Shown here piece by piece: positions 1 through 7,367 of a stretch of 44,216 nt of DNA (its first letter is position 1; each line of letters begins with the position of its first letter). The notes beneath the pieces are model-generated. The model saw only the letters and a program-made list of their open reading frames with translations, was not told the DNA's origin and did not search any database. Origin of the DNA: Chloroflexi bacterium HGW-Chloroflexi-4 (GTDB taxonomy: Bacteria; Chloroflexota; Anaerolineae; Anaerolineales; Anaerolineaceae); contig PHBW01000022.1 of assembly GCA_002840715.1 (NCBI GenBank), positions 1 through 44,216 of the forward strand. The letters are read 5' to 3'. Position numbers and translations under genes: made by a program.

Positions 1-46
1 AACACGATTTTGAGTCGTGCGCGTCTGCCAATTCCGCCACTCCGGC
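1..46 (-). tRNA. tRNA-Leu(CAA), 3' part outside the window
   Basis: Read on the minus strand, the sequence begins with a GCCGGAGTGGCGGAATTGGC acceptor and D-arm. This is typical of class II leucine tRNAs. It continues to an anticodon stem CACGA/TCGTG closing the loop CTCAAAA, which gives anticodon CAA. The variable arm, T arm and 3' end lie beyond position 1. The 5' end is at 46, and the ychF gene diverges from it. Confidence 0.9.
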
Positions 47-100
47 AAAGTGCAAAACAGAGTATATCTGACATTTTATTACGGGTCAAGGGAATTTTTA

Positions 101-1168
101 ATGAAACTTGGAATCATAGGTCTACCCCAATCTGGTAAAACCACGCTTTTCAACGCACTAACCCGTGCCATGCAGCCCACCGGTGTCACTGGCAAATTGG
201 AAGTTCACACCGCCGTGGTGGATGTTCCCGATGTGCGCGTGGATAAGCTTTCTGCCATGTTTAAACCCAAGAAGACTATTTATACCAAAGTCACTTATGT
301 AGACATCGCCGGTCTGGATGGCAGCAGCAATAAAGGCGGCATTTCAGGCGCCTTGCTTAACCAGCTCACCCAGTTGGATGGATTCATCGAGGTCGTTCGT
401 GTTTTTGAAGATGAAAATGTCATGCATATTAATGATACTGTTGATCCCATCCGTGATGTGCATGCCATGGACAGCGAATTTTTGCTCAACGATCTGATTT
501 CTGTTGAACGCAAACTGGAAAGACTCAACGAAGAAGTCAAACGCCCTATGGGACGAGATAAAGAAGTGGTCGAACGCGAATTGGTGCTTTTCAACCGCTT
601 TCATGAAACCCTTTCAAAAGACATTCCGCTGCGCGACATCGAGATCAGCGATTATGAAGATAAACTTCTTTCGGGCTTTGGCTTCTTAAGCCGCAAACCC
701 CTGTTGATCGTGATGAACACCGCTGAAGGCCAATCTGCACCCGAGTTGACCTACGCGCACAAACAAAGCAAGGTGGTTTCATTGCAAGGTAAACTTGAAA
801 TGGATATCGCCCAACTCTCCGCAGAAGAAGCCGAGATGTTCCTCGCGGAATACGGTATCGAAGAACCCAGCTTAAGCCGCATGATCAAACTCTCTTATGA
901 TCTGCTTGGATTACAATCCTTCTTCACTGTTGGCCCGGACGAATGCCGAGCCTGGACCGTACGCCGCGGAGCCCTAGCCCCAGAAGCGGCCGGTGAAATT
1001 CACTCAGACCTGCAAAAAGGGTTTATTCGTGCTGAAGTAATTTCTTATGACGATCTGATGACCCTTGGTGGCATGAACGAAGCCAAGGCCAAAGGGCGTC
1101 TCAGACTTGAAGGTAAAGAATACGTTGTTCAGGATGGAGACATTCTCAACATCAGGTTTAACATCTAA
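101..1168 (+). CDS. ychF: YchF/OLA1-family ribosome-associated ATPase
   Basis: A 355-residue P-loop protein of the Obg-related YchF family. It is a translation factor that binds ribosomes and, in studied members, prefers ATP to GTP. Walker A is GLPQSGKT (residues 7-14). The position of the guanine-specificity NKxD motif is NTAE (206-209), which fits the NxxE form seen in ATP-preferring YchF. The C-terminal TGS-like (DUF933) domain is visible around residues 270-353 (GPDECRAWTVRRGALAPEAA, ending DILNIRF). An in-frame upstream extension exists to position 17 but overlaps the divergent tRNA, and the family begins at MKLGIIG, so ATG 101 is chosen. The usual family length is about 360. The overall sequence looks divergent from the proteobacterial form, but I am confident of the family. 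Confidence 0.88.
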   Translation: MKLGIIGLPQSGKTTLFNALTRAMQPTGVTGKLEVHTAVVDVPDVRVDKLSAMFKPKKTIYTKVTYVDIAGLDGSSNKGGISGALLNQLTQLDGFIEVVRVFEDENVMHINDTVDPIRDVHAMDSEFLLNDLISVERKLERLNEEVKRPMGRDKEVVERELVLFNRFHETLSKDIPLRDIEISDYEDKLLSGFGFLSRKPLLIVMNTAEGQSAPELTYAHKQSKVVSLQGKLEMDIAQLSAEEAEMFLAEYGIEEPSLSRMIKLSYDLLGLQSFFTVGPDECRAWTVRRGALAPEAAGEIHSDLQKGFIRAEVISYDDLMTLGGMNEAKAKGRLRLEGKEYVVQDGDILNIRFNI

Positions 1169-1176
1169 TAACCATT

Positions 1177-1201
1177 GACTCCCGGCTTCCTGTCGGGAGT
1201 C
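1177..1201 (+). terminator. hairpin downstream of ychF
   Basis: GACTCCCG (1177-1184) pairs perfectly with CGGGAGTC (1194-1201) across a 9-base loop, directly after the ychF stop. The following bases are only moderately T-rich, so this may be a weak or attenuating terminator before the downstream oxidoreductase gene. Confidence 0.5.
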
Positions 1202-1231
1202 TGCTTATTCATCGTTGAAACGGAGTTATTT

Positions 1232-2296
1232 ATGACAACCTTGTTTGAACCATTAACTATCCGTAGTGTTACTTTACGCAACCGCATCGGCGTTTCTCCC
1301 ATGTGTCAATACAGTTACGCAGATGGTTATTCAAATGACTGGCAGCTCGTCCACCTGGGCGCCAGAGCCACAGGCGGCGCCGGTTTGATCATTGCCGAAG
1401 CCACCGCCGTCGAACCGCGCGGAAGGATCACCCCTTACGATGCCGGTCTATGGGATGATGCACATATAGCCCCTTTAAAAAAAGTTACAGAATTTATTAA
1501 GTCACAAGGGGCGGTGGCAGGGATCCAGATCGCACATGCCGGAAGAAAAGCCAGCACAGACAAACCCTGGACGGGAGGGAAACCCATCCCCGAAGGTGAT
1601 GAGCGCTGGTGGCAAACGGTTGCACCGAGCGCTCTTCCGTATTCGGATGAACATCAAAAACCTCACGAACTGACTATAACAGAAATCAAAGAAATTCAAT
1701 TCCTTTTTGCAGCAGCAGCCAAACGCTCATTGGAAGCAGGTTTTGAATGGATGGAACTACACGCCGCTCACGGATATTTGATCCACGAATTCTATTCCCC
1801 TCTATCAAACCACCGCACGGATGAATATGGTGGAATTTTTGAAAACCGTATCCGTTTTATGATTGAAACCCTGCAAACCATTCAAACCGTCTGGCCAAAA
1901 GAACTGCCTTTAACCACCCGCATCTCCGGCACCGATTGGAGCGAAGGGGGGTGGACGGTTAACGAATCCGTTGAACTAGCAAAAATACTTAAGGGGATGG
2001 GTGTCGATTTGGTGGATTGTTCTTCAGGCGGTAATGTGGCTGAGGCAAAGGTTCCCGTCGGACCGGGTTATCAAGTGCCAATCTCAGAGGCACTGCGCCG
2101 CGAAGTCAACATTGCCACAGCAACAGTGGGGATGATCACCTCACCGCAGCATGCAGACGAAATCATTCGCAACGGACGGGCTGACATTGTGCTGCTCGGA
2201 CGTGAATTTCTTCGCGATGCTTACTGGCCGCTTCATGCAGCCAAAACATTGGGTGTTGAGTTAAAATCACCGCCTCAATATTTGCGCGCGTTTTAA
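1232..2296 (+). CDS. namA: NADH:flavin oxidoreductase, old yellow enzyme, YqjM/NamA class
   Basis: A 354-residue FMN-dependent ene-reductase of the old yellow enzyme family, which reduces activated C=C bonds with NAD(P)H. The start of the barrel reads SPMCQYSY, containing the Cys and Tyr that mark the YqjM ('thermophilic-like') class. The substrate-anchoring pair is in ELHAAHGYLIHEF, followed by the conserved SNHRTDEYGG. The phosphate-binding end of the barrel is present (ADIVLLGREFLRDAYWP). ATG 1232 follows the GGAG-type site CGGAG at 1221-1225. A TTG start at 1175 is possible but would read through the upstream hairpin. The stop codon overlaps the convergent surE stop. The physiological substrate cannot be told from sequence. 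Confidence 0.9.
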   Translation: MTTLFEPLTIRSVTLRNRIGVSPMCQYSYADGYSNDWQLVHLGARATGGAGLIIAEATAVEPRGRITPYDAGLWDDAHIAPLKKVTEFIKSQGAVAGIQIAHAGRKASTDKPWTGGKPIPEGDERWWQTVAPSALPYSDEHQKPHELTITEIKEIQFLFAAAAKRSLEAGFEWMELHAAHGYLIHEFYSPLSNHRTDEYGGIFENRIRFMIETLQTIQTVWPKELPLTTRISGTDWSEGGWTVNESVELAKILKGMGVDLVDCSSGGNVAEAKVPVGPGYQVPISEALRREVNIATATVGMITSPQHADEIIRNGRADIVLLGREFLRDAYWPLHAAKTLGVELKSPPQYLRAF

Positions 2297-3108
2297 TCCA
2301 GTTTGCCGAACAGGGTCTGCAAATCGTTCAGGTTTACGCGTGAGGTCAGGTCAAGGCTGAGAGGAGTGACAGACACCATGCGGTCATTTCTAAAAGTGCC
2401 AACATCCGTGGTGGGGTCTGCCAAATCACTCTCGCTGGGCATCGGCATGCCGTCCACGATCATGTGTTTTTCGTGGTCTTTTGGCTCACGGTAATACGCT
2501 ACAAAATACGGGTTCCGAGCCAGCCGGGTCACCCGCCAGGGAGTATCAGGCGTTGCATCAGAAGGGACGTTCACATTGAGTGCCATTACGTCTTCCGGCA
2601 TTTTCTTATCCAACAATATTTTAGCAAACCGTCTTGCAAAAATGGCTGAAGTGGAAAAATCCACCTGATCAGAGTAACCAAGGTAATCCTGACTTTCAAG
2701 CTGCACCGACACAGCCAATGAGGGGATGCCTGATGAAGCTCCTTCAAGTGCAGCGCCAACCGTCCCCGACATGGTGATGTCAATGGATGGATTCTCACCG
2801 TAGTTAATGGCAGAAACCACCAAATCGGGTTTACTTTTTAATATTCCGAATAAGGCATAGTTGACCGTCTGTGCCGGAGAAGCTCCAATGGCATAACAGG
2901 TCCACTCTTGATCGCCAATTTTGAGTTTAATTTCTTTGATCTCTCCATCCGATTTGGAGGGCACACTGCGGCCGGCGCCTGAATGCTGTTCGCGCGGTGC
3001 GGCGATCGTGACATATCCAATTTTTGAAAGTTCCTTTGCGGCAGCCCATAAACCTGGTGAGTGGATGCCGTCATCGTTGGTTAGTAATATTTGGGGTTTG
3101 TTATTCAT
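2293..3108 (-). CDS. surE: 5'/3'-nucleotidase SurE
   Basis: A 271-residue metal-dependent phosphatase that removes phosphate from nucleoside monophosphates (stationary-phase survival protein family). The N-terminus ILLTNDDGIHSPGL contains the DD metal ligands. It is followed by APREQHSGAGRS and by VSAINYGENPSIDITMSGTV, in which the usual SGIN/G-N ligand motif is VSAIN-YG-N. The C-terminal TDVGTFRNDRMVSVTPLSLD is also characteristic (T-D-...-G-x-VSVTPL). The length is slightly above the usual 250. Its stop overlaps that of the convergent oxidoreductase gene. It lies downstream of tRNA-Arg but is separated from it by a terminator. Confidence 0.93.
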   Translation of the reverse strand: MNNKPQILLTNDDGIHSPGLWAAAKELSKIGYVTIAAPREQHSGAGRSVPSKSDGEIKEIKLKIGDQEWTCYAIGASPAQTVNYALFGILKSKPDLVVSAINYGENPSIDITMSGTVGAALEGASSGIPSLAVSVQLESQDYLGYSDQVDFSTSAIFARRFAKILLDKKMPEDVMALNVNVPSDATPDTPWRVTRLARNPYFVAYYREPKDHEKHMIVDGMPMPSESDLADPTTDVGTFRNDRMVSVTPLSLDLTSRVNLNDLQTLFGKLD

Positions 3109-3140
3109 TTTTATCTCTTCTATTTTTTGTTAGCAGGTAA

Positions 3141-3165
3141 AGAAAAAGAGCGGTTAACCGCTCTT
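3141..3165 (-). terminator. Rho-independent terminator of tRNA-Arg
   Basis: AAGAGCGGTTAACCGCTCTT (3146-3165) is a perfect 20-base palindrome. On the minus strand it is followed by TTTTCTTT, just after the 3' end of the tRNA gene. Confidence 0.85.
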
Positions 3166-3170
3166 CTTAG

Positions 3171-3244
3171 TGCCCTCGGCAGAACTCGAATCTGCAACCT
3201 TTTGCTCCGCAAGCAGACGCTCTGTCCAATTGAGCTACGAGGGC
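3171..3244 (-). tRNA. tRNA-Arg, anticodon GCG
   Basis: A complete cloverleaf can be folded on the minus strand. The acceptor is GCCCTCG/CGAGGGC with discriminator A. The D arm is GCTC/GAGC. The anticodon arm is TCTGC-TTGCGGA-GCAAA, giving anticodon GCG. The T arm is GCAGA-TTCGAGT-TCTGC. CCA is not encoded. One C-A mismatch (positions 28-42) sits in the anticodon stem. GCG would read CGC and CGU, a job usually done in bacteria by the inosine-modified ACG tRNA. The overall sequence resembles arginine tRNAs, which supports the identity. Confidence 0.88.
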
Positions 3245-3362
3245 CCGGAAACGTTAGCCGTTCAAATATACTCTACTTATTTTCGTACGTCAAGATTTAG
3301 TGATTATCCACTAAAAACACCAAAATAATAAAAATTAGTAGATGTTTTCTTTTATCAGATGA

Positions 3363-3686
3363 TTAAAGAATTAATCTCACAATTGCAACCACCGCCATAC
3401 CAACCAACACAGTAGCAAACATGCTGCGAGTTTTCCAAGCAGTTAAGCCGGCAGGCAGTGCCGCCCATAAATAGAGATTGCTCCAAGCCAAATTTAATTG
3501 CCCCTCAGAAATTAATAATGAAGGTAAAAGTAAAGCCGCTAAAACCGCCACCGGAACATATTTAAGCCAGGCTTCAATGAATGGATGTAATTTCCGTCCG
3601 CGCAAGAACCAGGCAGGCAGCAGACGCGGCAGATAGGTGACCAGTCCCATTCCGACCATGGTGAGGAAAAACAGTTCATTAGTCAT
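3363..3686 (-). CDS. azlD: AzlD-family branched-chain amino acid transport subunit
   Basis: A 107-residue membrane protein with about four hydrophobic segments. The start (FLTMVGMGLVTYLPRLLPAWFLRGRKLHPF) and the segment YVPVAVLAALLLPSLL match the AzlD family, the small partner of AzlC in branched-chain amino acid and analogue export. It overlaps the 3' end of azlC by 8 bases, so the two are almost certainly co-translated. I see no clear terminator downstream. Confidence 0.87.
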   Translation of the reverse strand: MTNELFFLTMVGMGLVTYLPRLLPAWFLRGRKLHPFIEAWLKYVPVAVLAALLLPSLLISEGQLNLAWSNLYLWAALPAGLTAWKTRSMFATVLVGMAVVAIVRLIL

Positions 3687-4413
3687 GATTCACCTCGGCG
3701 ATATGTGCTTTATCCTTTTGGTTCGAGGTTTCAAGAACGGCTCCCAACGTTGCGCCTATAACGGTTGCTAAAATAACATTCCATTGGGTGATTCCAAATT
3801 TCCACAATACAATAGAAACCACGGCGCCAAATATTGCCACAATCACATGTTTTCGATTATGAACTTGCAAAATGAGCAAGGCAATGAACATGGCAGGCAG
3901 GGCATAATCCAACGCAAACGGCTTAACATCAGAAATGAGATTTCCTGCCAATGCACCCAAAATGGTACCTACGACCCATGAAAGTTGACATATCAAATTA
4001 ATACTCATGGCAGGCAGGGCTGCGGTATCACCCTCATTAAATCGCAAACTATGTACCGCAAAGGTTTCATCAGTCAATTCATAACAAAAACCGGCAACTT
4101 CAATTTTCTTCCACTCTTTCATATGGGAGGACAACGAAGCGCTCATTAGCATATGGCGCAAATTTACTATAAAAGTGGTAATGATGATCGAAAAAGGATT
4201 CAATCCCTGTGAAAAGAAACCGGTAGCCATTAATTGAGCGGAACCTGCAAAAACGATGAGAGACATCAAAATCGTATTCAAAGTGCTGATGCCTGCATTT
4301 ACACCCAAGACACCATAAGCAAAGCCAACCGGAATATATCCCATTACGACTGGCAGCGCCGGTGAAAAAATTCTTTTAACAAAAGAAATCGATTGAAATT
4401 TTGTATTGATCAT
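3679..4413 (-). CDS. azlC: AzlC-family branched-chain amino acid permease
   Basis: A 244-residue polytopic membrane protein. The LPVVMGYIPVGFAYGVLGV start, the FAGSAQLMATGFF motif and the INLRHMLMSASL-like segment (VNLRHMLMSASLSSHM) are hallmarks of AzlC, the large subunit of the AzlCD exporter. Seven or eight hydrophobic stretches are visible. It is the first gene of an azlC-azlD operon. The start ATG at 4413 has an AGGAAA-type site upstream. No Lrp-type regulator (AzlB) is adjacent. The C-terminus (ETSNQKDKAHIAEVNHD) is hydrophilic and overlaps azlD. Confidence 0.9.
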   Translation of the reverse strand: MINTKFQSISFVKRIFSPALPVVMGYIPVGFAYGVLGVNAGISTLNTILMSLIVFAGSAQLMATGFFSQGLNPFSIIITTFIVNLRHMLMSASLSSHMKEWKKIEVAGFCYELTDETFAVHSLRFNEGDTAALPAMSINLICQLSWVVGTILGALAGNLISDVKPFALDYALPAMFIALLILQVHNRKHVIVAIFGAVVSIVLWKFGITQWNVILATVIGATLGAVLETSNQKDKAHIAEVNHD

Positions 4414-4520
4414 AGAATGATTTCCTGCAGAATCAAATAAGTTTTGATTATATCAATTTAAATCCATCCAAATATGACATTTAATAGTAGAATAGGTGAC
4501 GTTTCACCCGATGGATAAAA

Positions 4521-4549
4521 TTGACAAGTAAAAATTGCTGTGCTATTCT
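4521..4549 (+). promoter_or_regulatory. Sigma-70-type promoter for the ferredoxin gene
   Basis: TTGACA (4521-4526), a 17-base spacer and TATTCT (4544-4549) preceded by an extended -10 TGC. The predicted start is near 4556, giving a leader of about 34 bases with the site GAAAGGA before the ferredoxin ATG. Confidence 0.72.
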
Positions 4550-4562
4550 TTTCAGCAGATAA

Positions 4563-4760
<198 letters not shown>

Positions 4761-4789
4761 AAAAAACATAATAATCTTAAAATATATAA

Positions 4790-4818
4790 GAGGCAGTCTT
4801 TTCAGACTGTCTCTTTTT
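4790..4818 (+). terminator. Rho-independent terminator after ferredoxin
   Basis: GAGGCAGTCT (4790-4799) pairs with AGACTGTCTC (4804-4813), with one G-U pair and a 4-base loop, and is followed by a T5 run. Confidence 0.88.
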
Positions 4819-4837
4819 GCATAATCATGTGCGATGA

Positions 4838-4843
4838 TATAAT
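4838..4843 (+). promoter_or_regulatory. Extended -10 element upstream of the deoxynucleoside kinase
   Basis: TATAAT at 4838-4843 is preceded by TGA (extended -10, 4835-4837). TTGCAT at 4817-4822 is a possible -35 with a short 15-base spacer. The distance to the GTG start at 4879 suggests a leader of about 28 bases. Confidence 0.5.
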
Positions 4844-4878
4844 TTTTAAAAGTCTTTATTAATATATGTGAGGTATTT

Positions 4879-5535
4879 GTGAAAAAATTCATTGCAGTGG
4901 CTGGAAATATTGGGGTCGGAAAATCCACCCTGGTTGAAATGATCTGTGAAAGATTAGACAGTAAACCTTATTATGAACCGGTCACAGAAAATCCTTACAT
5001 TTCTGACTTTTATAAAGATATGGTTTCATGGAGTTTTCACTCACAAATCTTTTTCTTAACTCACCGCCTGCGTATTCACCAGGAATTGATTAGAAATTTT
5101 GGATCTGTAATTCAAGATCGCAGTATTTATGAAGATGCTGAAGTTTTTGCCCAAAATCTATTTGCTCAAGGCCGCATGAGCGAGAGGGATTATACAACTT
5201 ATCGCTCTTTATACCGTACGCTGGCTGAATATCTTCCTCCCCCTGATTTAATGATCTATCTTCGTGCTTCGGTTCCTACTTTATCAAAACGTATTGCATT
5301 GAGAAATCGTGATTACGAACAGCAAATAGCGCCTGAATATCTTTCAAGACTTAACGATCTCTATGAAAATTGGATCAATAATTTCACCTTATGTCCGGTA
5401 TTAACTGTGCCCTCAGATGATTTGGATTATGTAGCCCATCCGCGCCATCTTGAACTCATTATCAACAAAATTCAAGAAAAACTTACAGGCAAGGATGAAG
5501 TAATTTTCACACCTGAAGAAACGAAAAAAGCCTGA
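4879..5535 (+). CDS. Deoxynucleoside kinase (dAK/dGK/dCK family)
   Basis: A 218-residue enzyme that phosphorylates deoxynucleosides to the 5'-monophosphates (nucleotide salvage). Walker A is GNIGVGKS (9-16). The substrate-phosphate DRS motif is present in VIQDRSIYEDAEVFAQ. The LID region contains KRIALRNRDYEQQI. Substrate residues resemble bacterial deoxyadenosine/deoxyguanosine kinases, but the base preference cannot be read safely. The start is GTG at 4879, preceded by GTGAGG (4868-4873). The stop codon lies inside the left arm of the terminator shared with spoVS. It has a paralogue at 7368-8003 on the other side of the DnaA-box region. Confidence 0.9.
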   Translation: MKKFIAVAGNIGVGKSTLVEMICERLDSKPYYEPVTENPYISDFYKDMVSWSFHSQIFFLTHRLRIHQELIRNFGSVIQDRSIYEDAEVFAQNLFAQGRMSERDYTTYRSLYRTLAEYLPPPDLMIYLRASVPTLSKRIALRNRDYEQQIAPEYLSRLNDLYENWINNFTLCPVLTVPSDDLDYVAHPRHLELIINKIQEKLTGKDEVIFTPEETKKA

Positions 5536-5550
5536 TTTTCCAATCAGGCT
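5524..5550 (-). terminator. Terminator of spoVS, overlapping the kinase stop codon
   Basis: AGCCTGATT (5529-5537) pairs perfectly with AATCAGGCT (5542-5550). On the minus strand a T6 run (complement of 5524-5529) follows, so it best serves the minus-strand gene. The stop codon of the plus-strand kinase (5533-5535) is inside the stem. Confidence 0.8.
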
Positions 5551-5585
5551 AGAAACTAACTTCTCACATCAACTACTAAATTTGG

Positions 5586-5846
5586 TTAAATTGGATCAAC
5601 CACTAATTTTATTGCTGTGCGAACCTTTCCTTCAATGTCCACATCAACGAATTCTGGATAACAGACAATTTTTATTCCATCCTCTTCCAAATATCCTTTT
5701 GCCAAGACGAGTGCTTTGACGGCCTGGTTTACTGCACCTGCACCAATTGCCTGTATATCTGCGTGCTTATGTTCACGCACGACACCCGCAATGGCCCCCG
5801 CGACAGCAGCTGTGCGAGAATTGGCTTTGACCTTAATCACATCCAT
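5586..5846 (-). CDS. spoVS: Stage V sporulation protein S (SpoVS) family
   Basis: An 86-residue protein starting MDVIKVKANSRTAAVAGAIA, with the conserved QAIGAGAVNQAVKALVLAKG centre and a DVDIEGKVRTAIKLVV end. These are close to the SpoVS consensus. SpoVS is a small Alba-like fold protein, needed for spore coat and septation timing in Bacillus but widely present in non-sporulating bacteria. An upstream ATG at 5870 would add eight residues. The start at 5846 matches the family length and has GGGAG about eight bases upstream. No sporulation genes are nearby. Its promoter must lie within the DnaA-box region. Confidence 0.93.
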   Translation of the reverse strand: MDVIKVKANSRTAAVAGAIAGVVREHKHADIQAIGAGAVNQAVKALVLAKGYLEEDGIKIVCYPEFVDVDIEGKVRTAIKLVVDPI

Positions 5847-6366
5847 TTTTTCCACTCCCTTCTGGATCAACGATGGTCTTTCTTAAAAAGCCAGGGGGGC
5901 ATAACGCCTACTTATTAAAGATTGTACAAGAATTTATGCACAGTTTCAATACTATAAAATTAATATAAAAATTAATCCTTTTGCAGGGGAGTGGATAAGT
6001 GTGGAGATATATTAGTTATTCTTTTATAGGAGAATGTTAAATAGTTGTAATAGTAGTGGCTGTGGAAATGTGGATAATTCTTAGGTTTTTATTTTTGTCG
6101 CAATATTTAGGTTGTGACAAAAAAACAACACCAGATATGGGGCTTTTATTATCAATGAGCATGCACACAGAGTGTGGATGATTTCTTGATTTTTTCACAA
6201 AAAGGAATTTCTCAAAAATTGTGTTGAATTTTTATCGAGGGGAGCTCTTTTTATCCACTAACAAAGGGGATTATTTGATTAACTTTGTCCACAGGAATTA
6301 GCGGGTTATCCACAGTTTATTGACCAATTATCCACACCAGCAAGGCGTTTTTGTGGAAAGAACCGC
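5847..6366. other. Gene-free AT-rich region with DnaA boxes, candidate replication origin
   Basis: No ORF is supported here. Perfect 9-mer DnaA boxes TTATCCACA occur at 6306-6314 and 6328-6336 (plus) and at 6069-6077 (minus, TGTGGATAA). One-mismatch boxes occur at 5990-5998 (minus), 6173-6181 (minus), 6251-6259 (plus) and 6285-6293 (plus). The three perfect boxes lie within 270 bases. The minus boxes cluster on the left and the plus boxes on the right. Very AT-rich stretches, about 5941-5980 and 6007-6056, could serve as an unwinding element. dnaA and dnaN are not in the window. The long run of minus-strand genes to the right would be head-on to a fork leaving here, which counts against it or suggests a DnaA-titration or regulatory locus instead. 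Confidence 0.6.
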
Positions 6367-7353
6367 CTATAGACTTTCGTGGACTTCTTCAATTTTTTCC
6401 AATGCGGCATCCAGCGCATCCAACCGGGCGGGAAGTGTTTTTGAATCCAGTTTGAGTTGGTGGCAGAAATCCTGCCATTCCTTATATGCAGCTTCTGTTT
6501 TTGGCAATTTATTCGCAGCCAGGGTCCAAATATCTAGCAAAATCCACACCGCTGCTGCAGGGCGCTCTTCAGAAAGTGCGAGAATGGCTTTTTCATAATA
6601 ATTGAGTCGGTTCGGATTGATGGTTGGCGGAATCGACTTCGCAGAGGATAAAGCTTCAAAGGAATTATGTAGTCCGGTCAGCCAGGGCTGCCAGCTCTCA
6701 TCGGTCACTTCGATACTGGTAAAAAGGTGAACCAGGTCACCGGTCAGTTCTGGAATGCCGGCTTTATCAGCGCGTTCTGGCAGATCAACAAACAATCTAC
6801 GCACCGTGAGCGGCATGCCCGAAAGACAGGCTGTGGCGTTGGCTGTATTGCGGATGGCGTTGACAAAGGTTTGAATTCGCTTAATTCCCTGAGGCACGCC
6901 GCCATCCACCAGGGCTTGCCAATCTTGCCGGGCGGATTCCAAAAAGAGTTTGCTTCTTGCGGCTACATTTGCCGTCTGCCAATATTGAGAAACGGCAGTC
7001 GAGCGGGTGAGATCAAACCAGTGGGTGGAATCTTGCAGACTGATGGCGCCAAGATCAAGCGCCCCACCAAGCCATGGATCAAGACGTAGTTTACGCGCCG
7101 GAGAATAAGCATCTTGAGGGTAGTGTGCAATATCCAGATGCACATCCGCATTGATGCGCACAATTTCGCGGCACACTGTTACCGGCCGGTCGTGAACACA
7201 GATCAGATCTATATCCGTTATCCCGCCGATGAAAGGATCCAGTTTGAGCAGAGATCCTGTTAAATAGACACAAACCAGCCCACGGTCTTTCGCGGTCAAT
7301 TTGGCGGCATTTTCTTTGGCGAGATTAAGCAGGATGTCGCGTGTAACACGCAT
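6367..7353 (-). CDS. Nucleotidyltransferase-fold protein
   Basis: A 328-residue protein whose N-terminal third looks like the polymerase-beta nucleotidyltransferase fold. It has VYLTGSLLKLD (Gly33-Ser34) followed by ITDIDLICVH (Asp47 and Asp49, the paired catalytic aspartates), and a further Asp in HLDIAH. The remainder (about residues 120-328) is helical, like the substrate-binding part of such enzymes, but I do not recognise a specific subfamily. It lies 14 bases downstream of a deoxynucleoside kinase and is probably co-transcribed with it, which hints at a nucleotide-related or small-molecule-modifying role. The target is unknown. Confidence 0.72.
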   Translation of the reverse strand: MRVTRDILLNLAKENAAKLTAKDRGLVCVYLTGSLLKLDPFIGGITDIDLICVHDRPVTVCREIVRINADVHLDIAHYPQDAYSPARKLRLDPWLGGALDLGAISLQDSTHWFDLTRSTAVSQYWQTANVAARSKLFLESARQDWQALVDGGVPQGIKRIQTFVNAIRNTANATACLSGMPLTVRRLFVDLPERADKAGIPELTGDLVHLFTSIEVTDESWQPWLTGLHNSFEALSSAKSIPPTINPNRLNYYEKAILALSEERPAAAVWILLDIWTLAANKLPKTEAAYKEWQDFCHQLKLDSKTLPARLDALDAALEKIEEVHESL

Positions 7354-7367
7354 GGCTGGCTCCGTGG

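Noticed and set aside
3296..3315. TTTAGTG-N6-CACTAAA inverted repeat containing a DnaA-box-like TTATCCACT
   Set aside because: Single near-match in a short gap beside tRNA-Arg. Too little to call a binding site.
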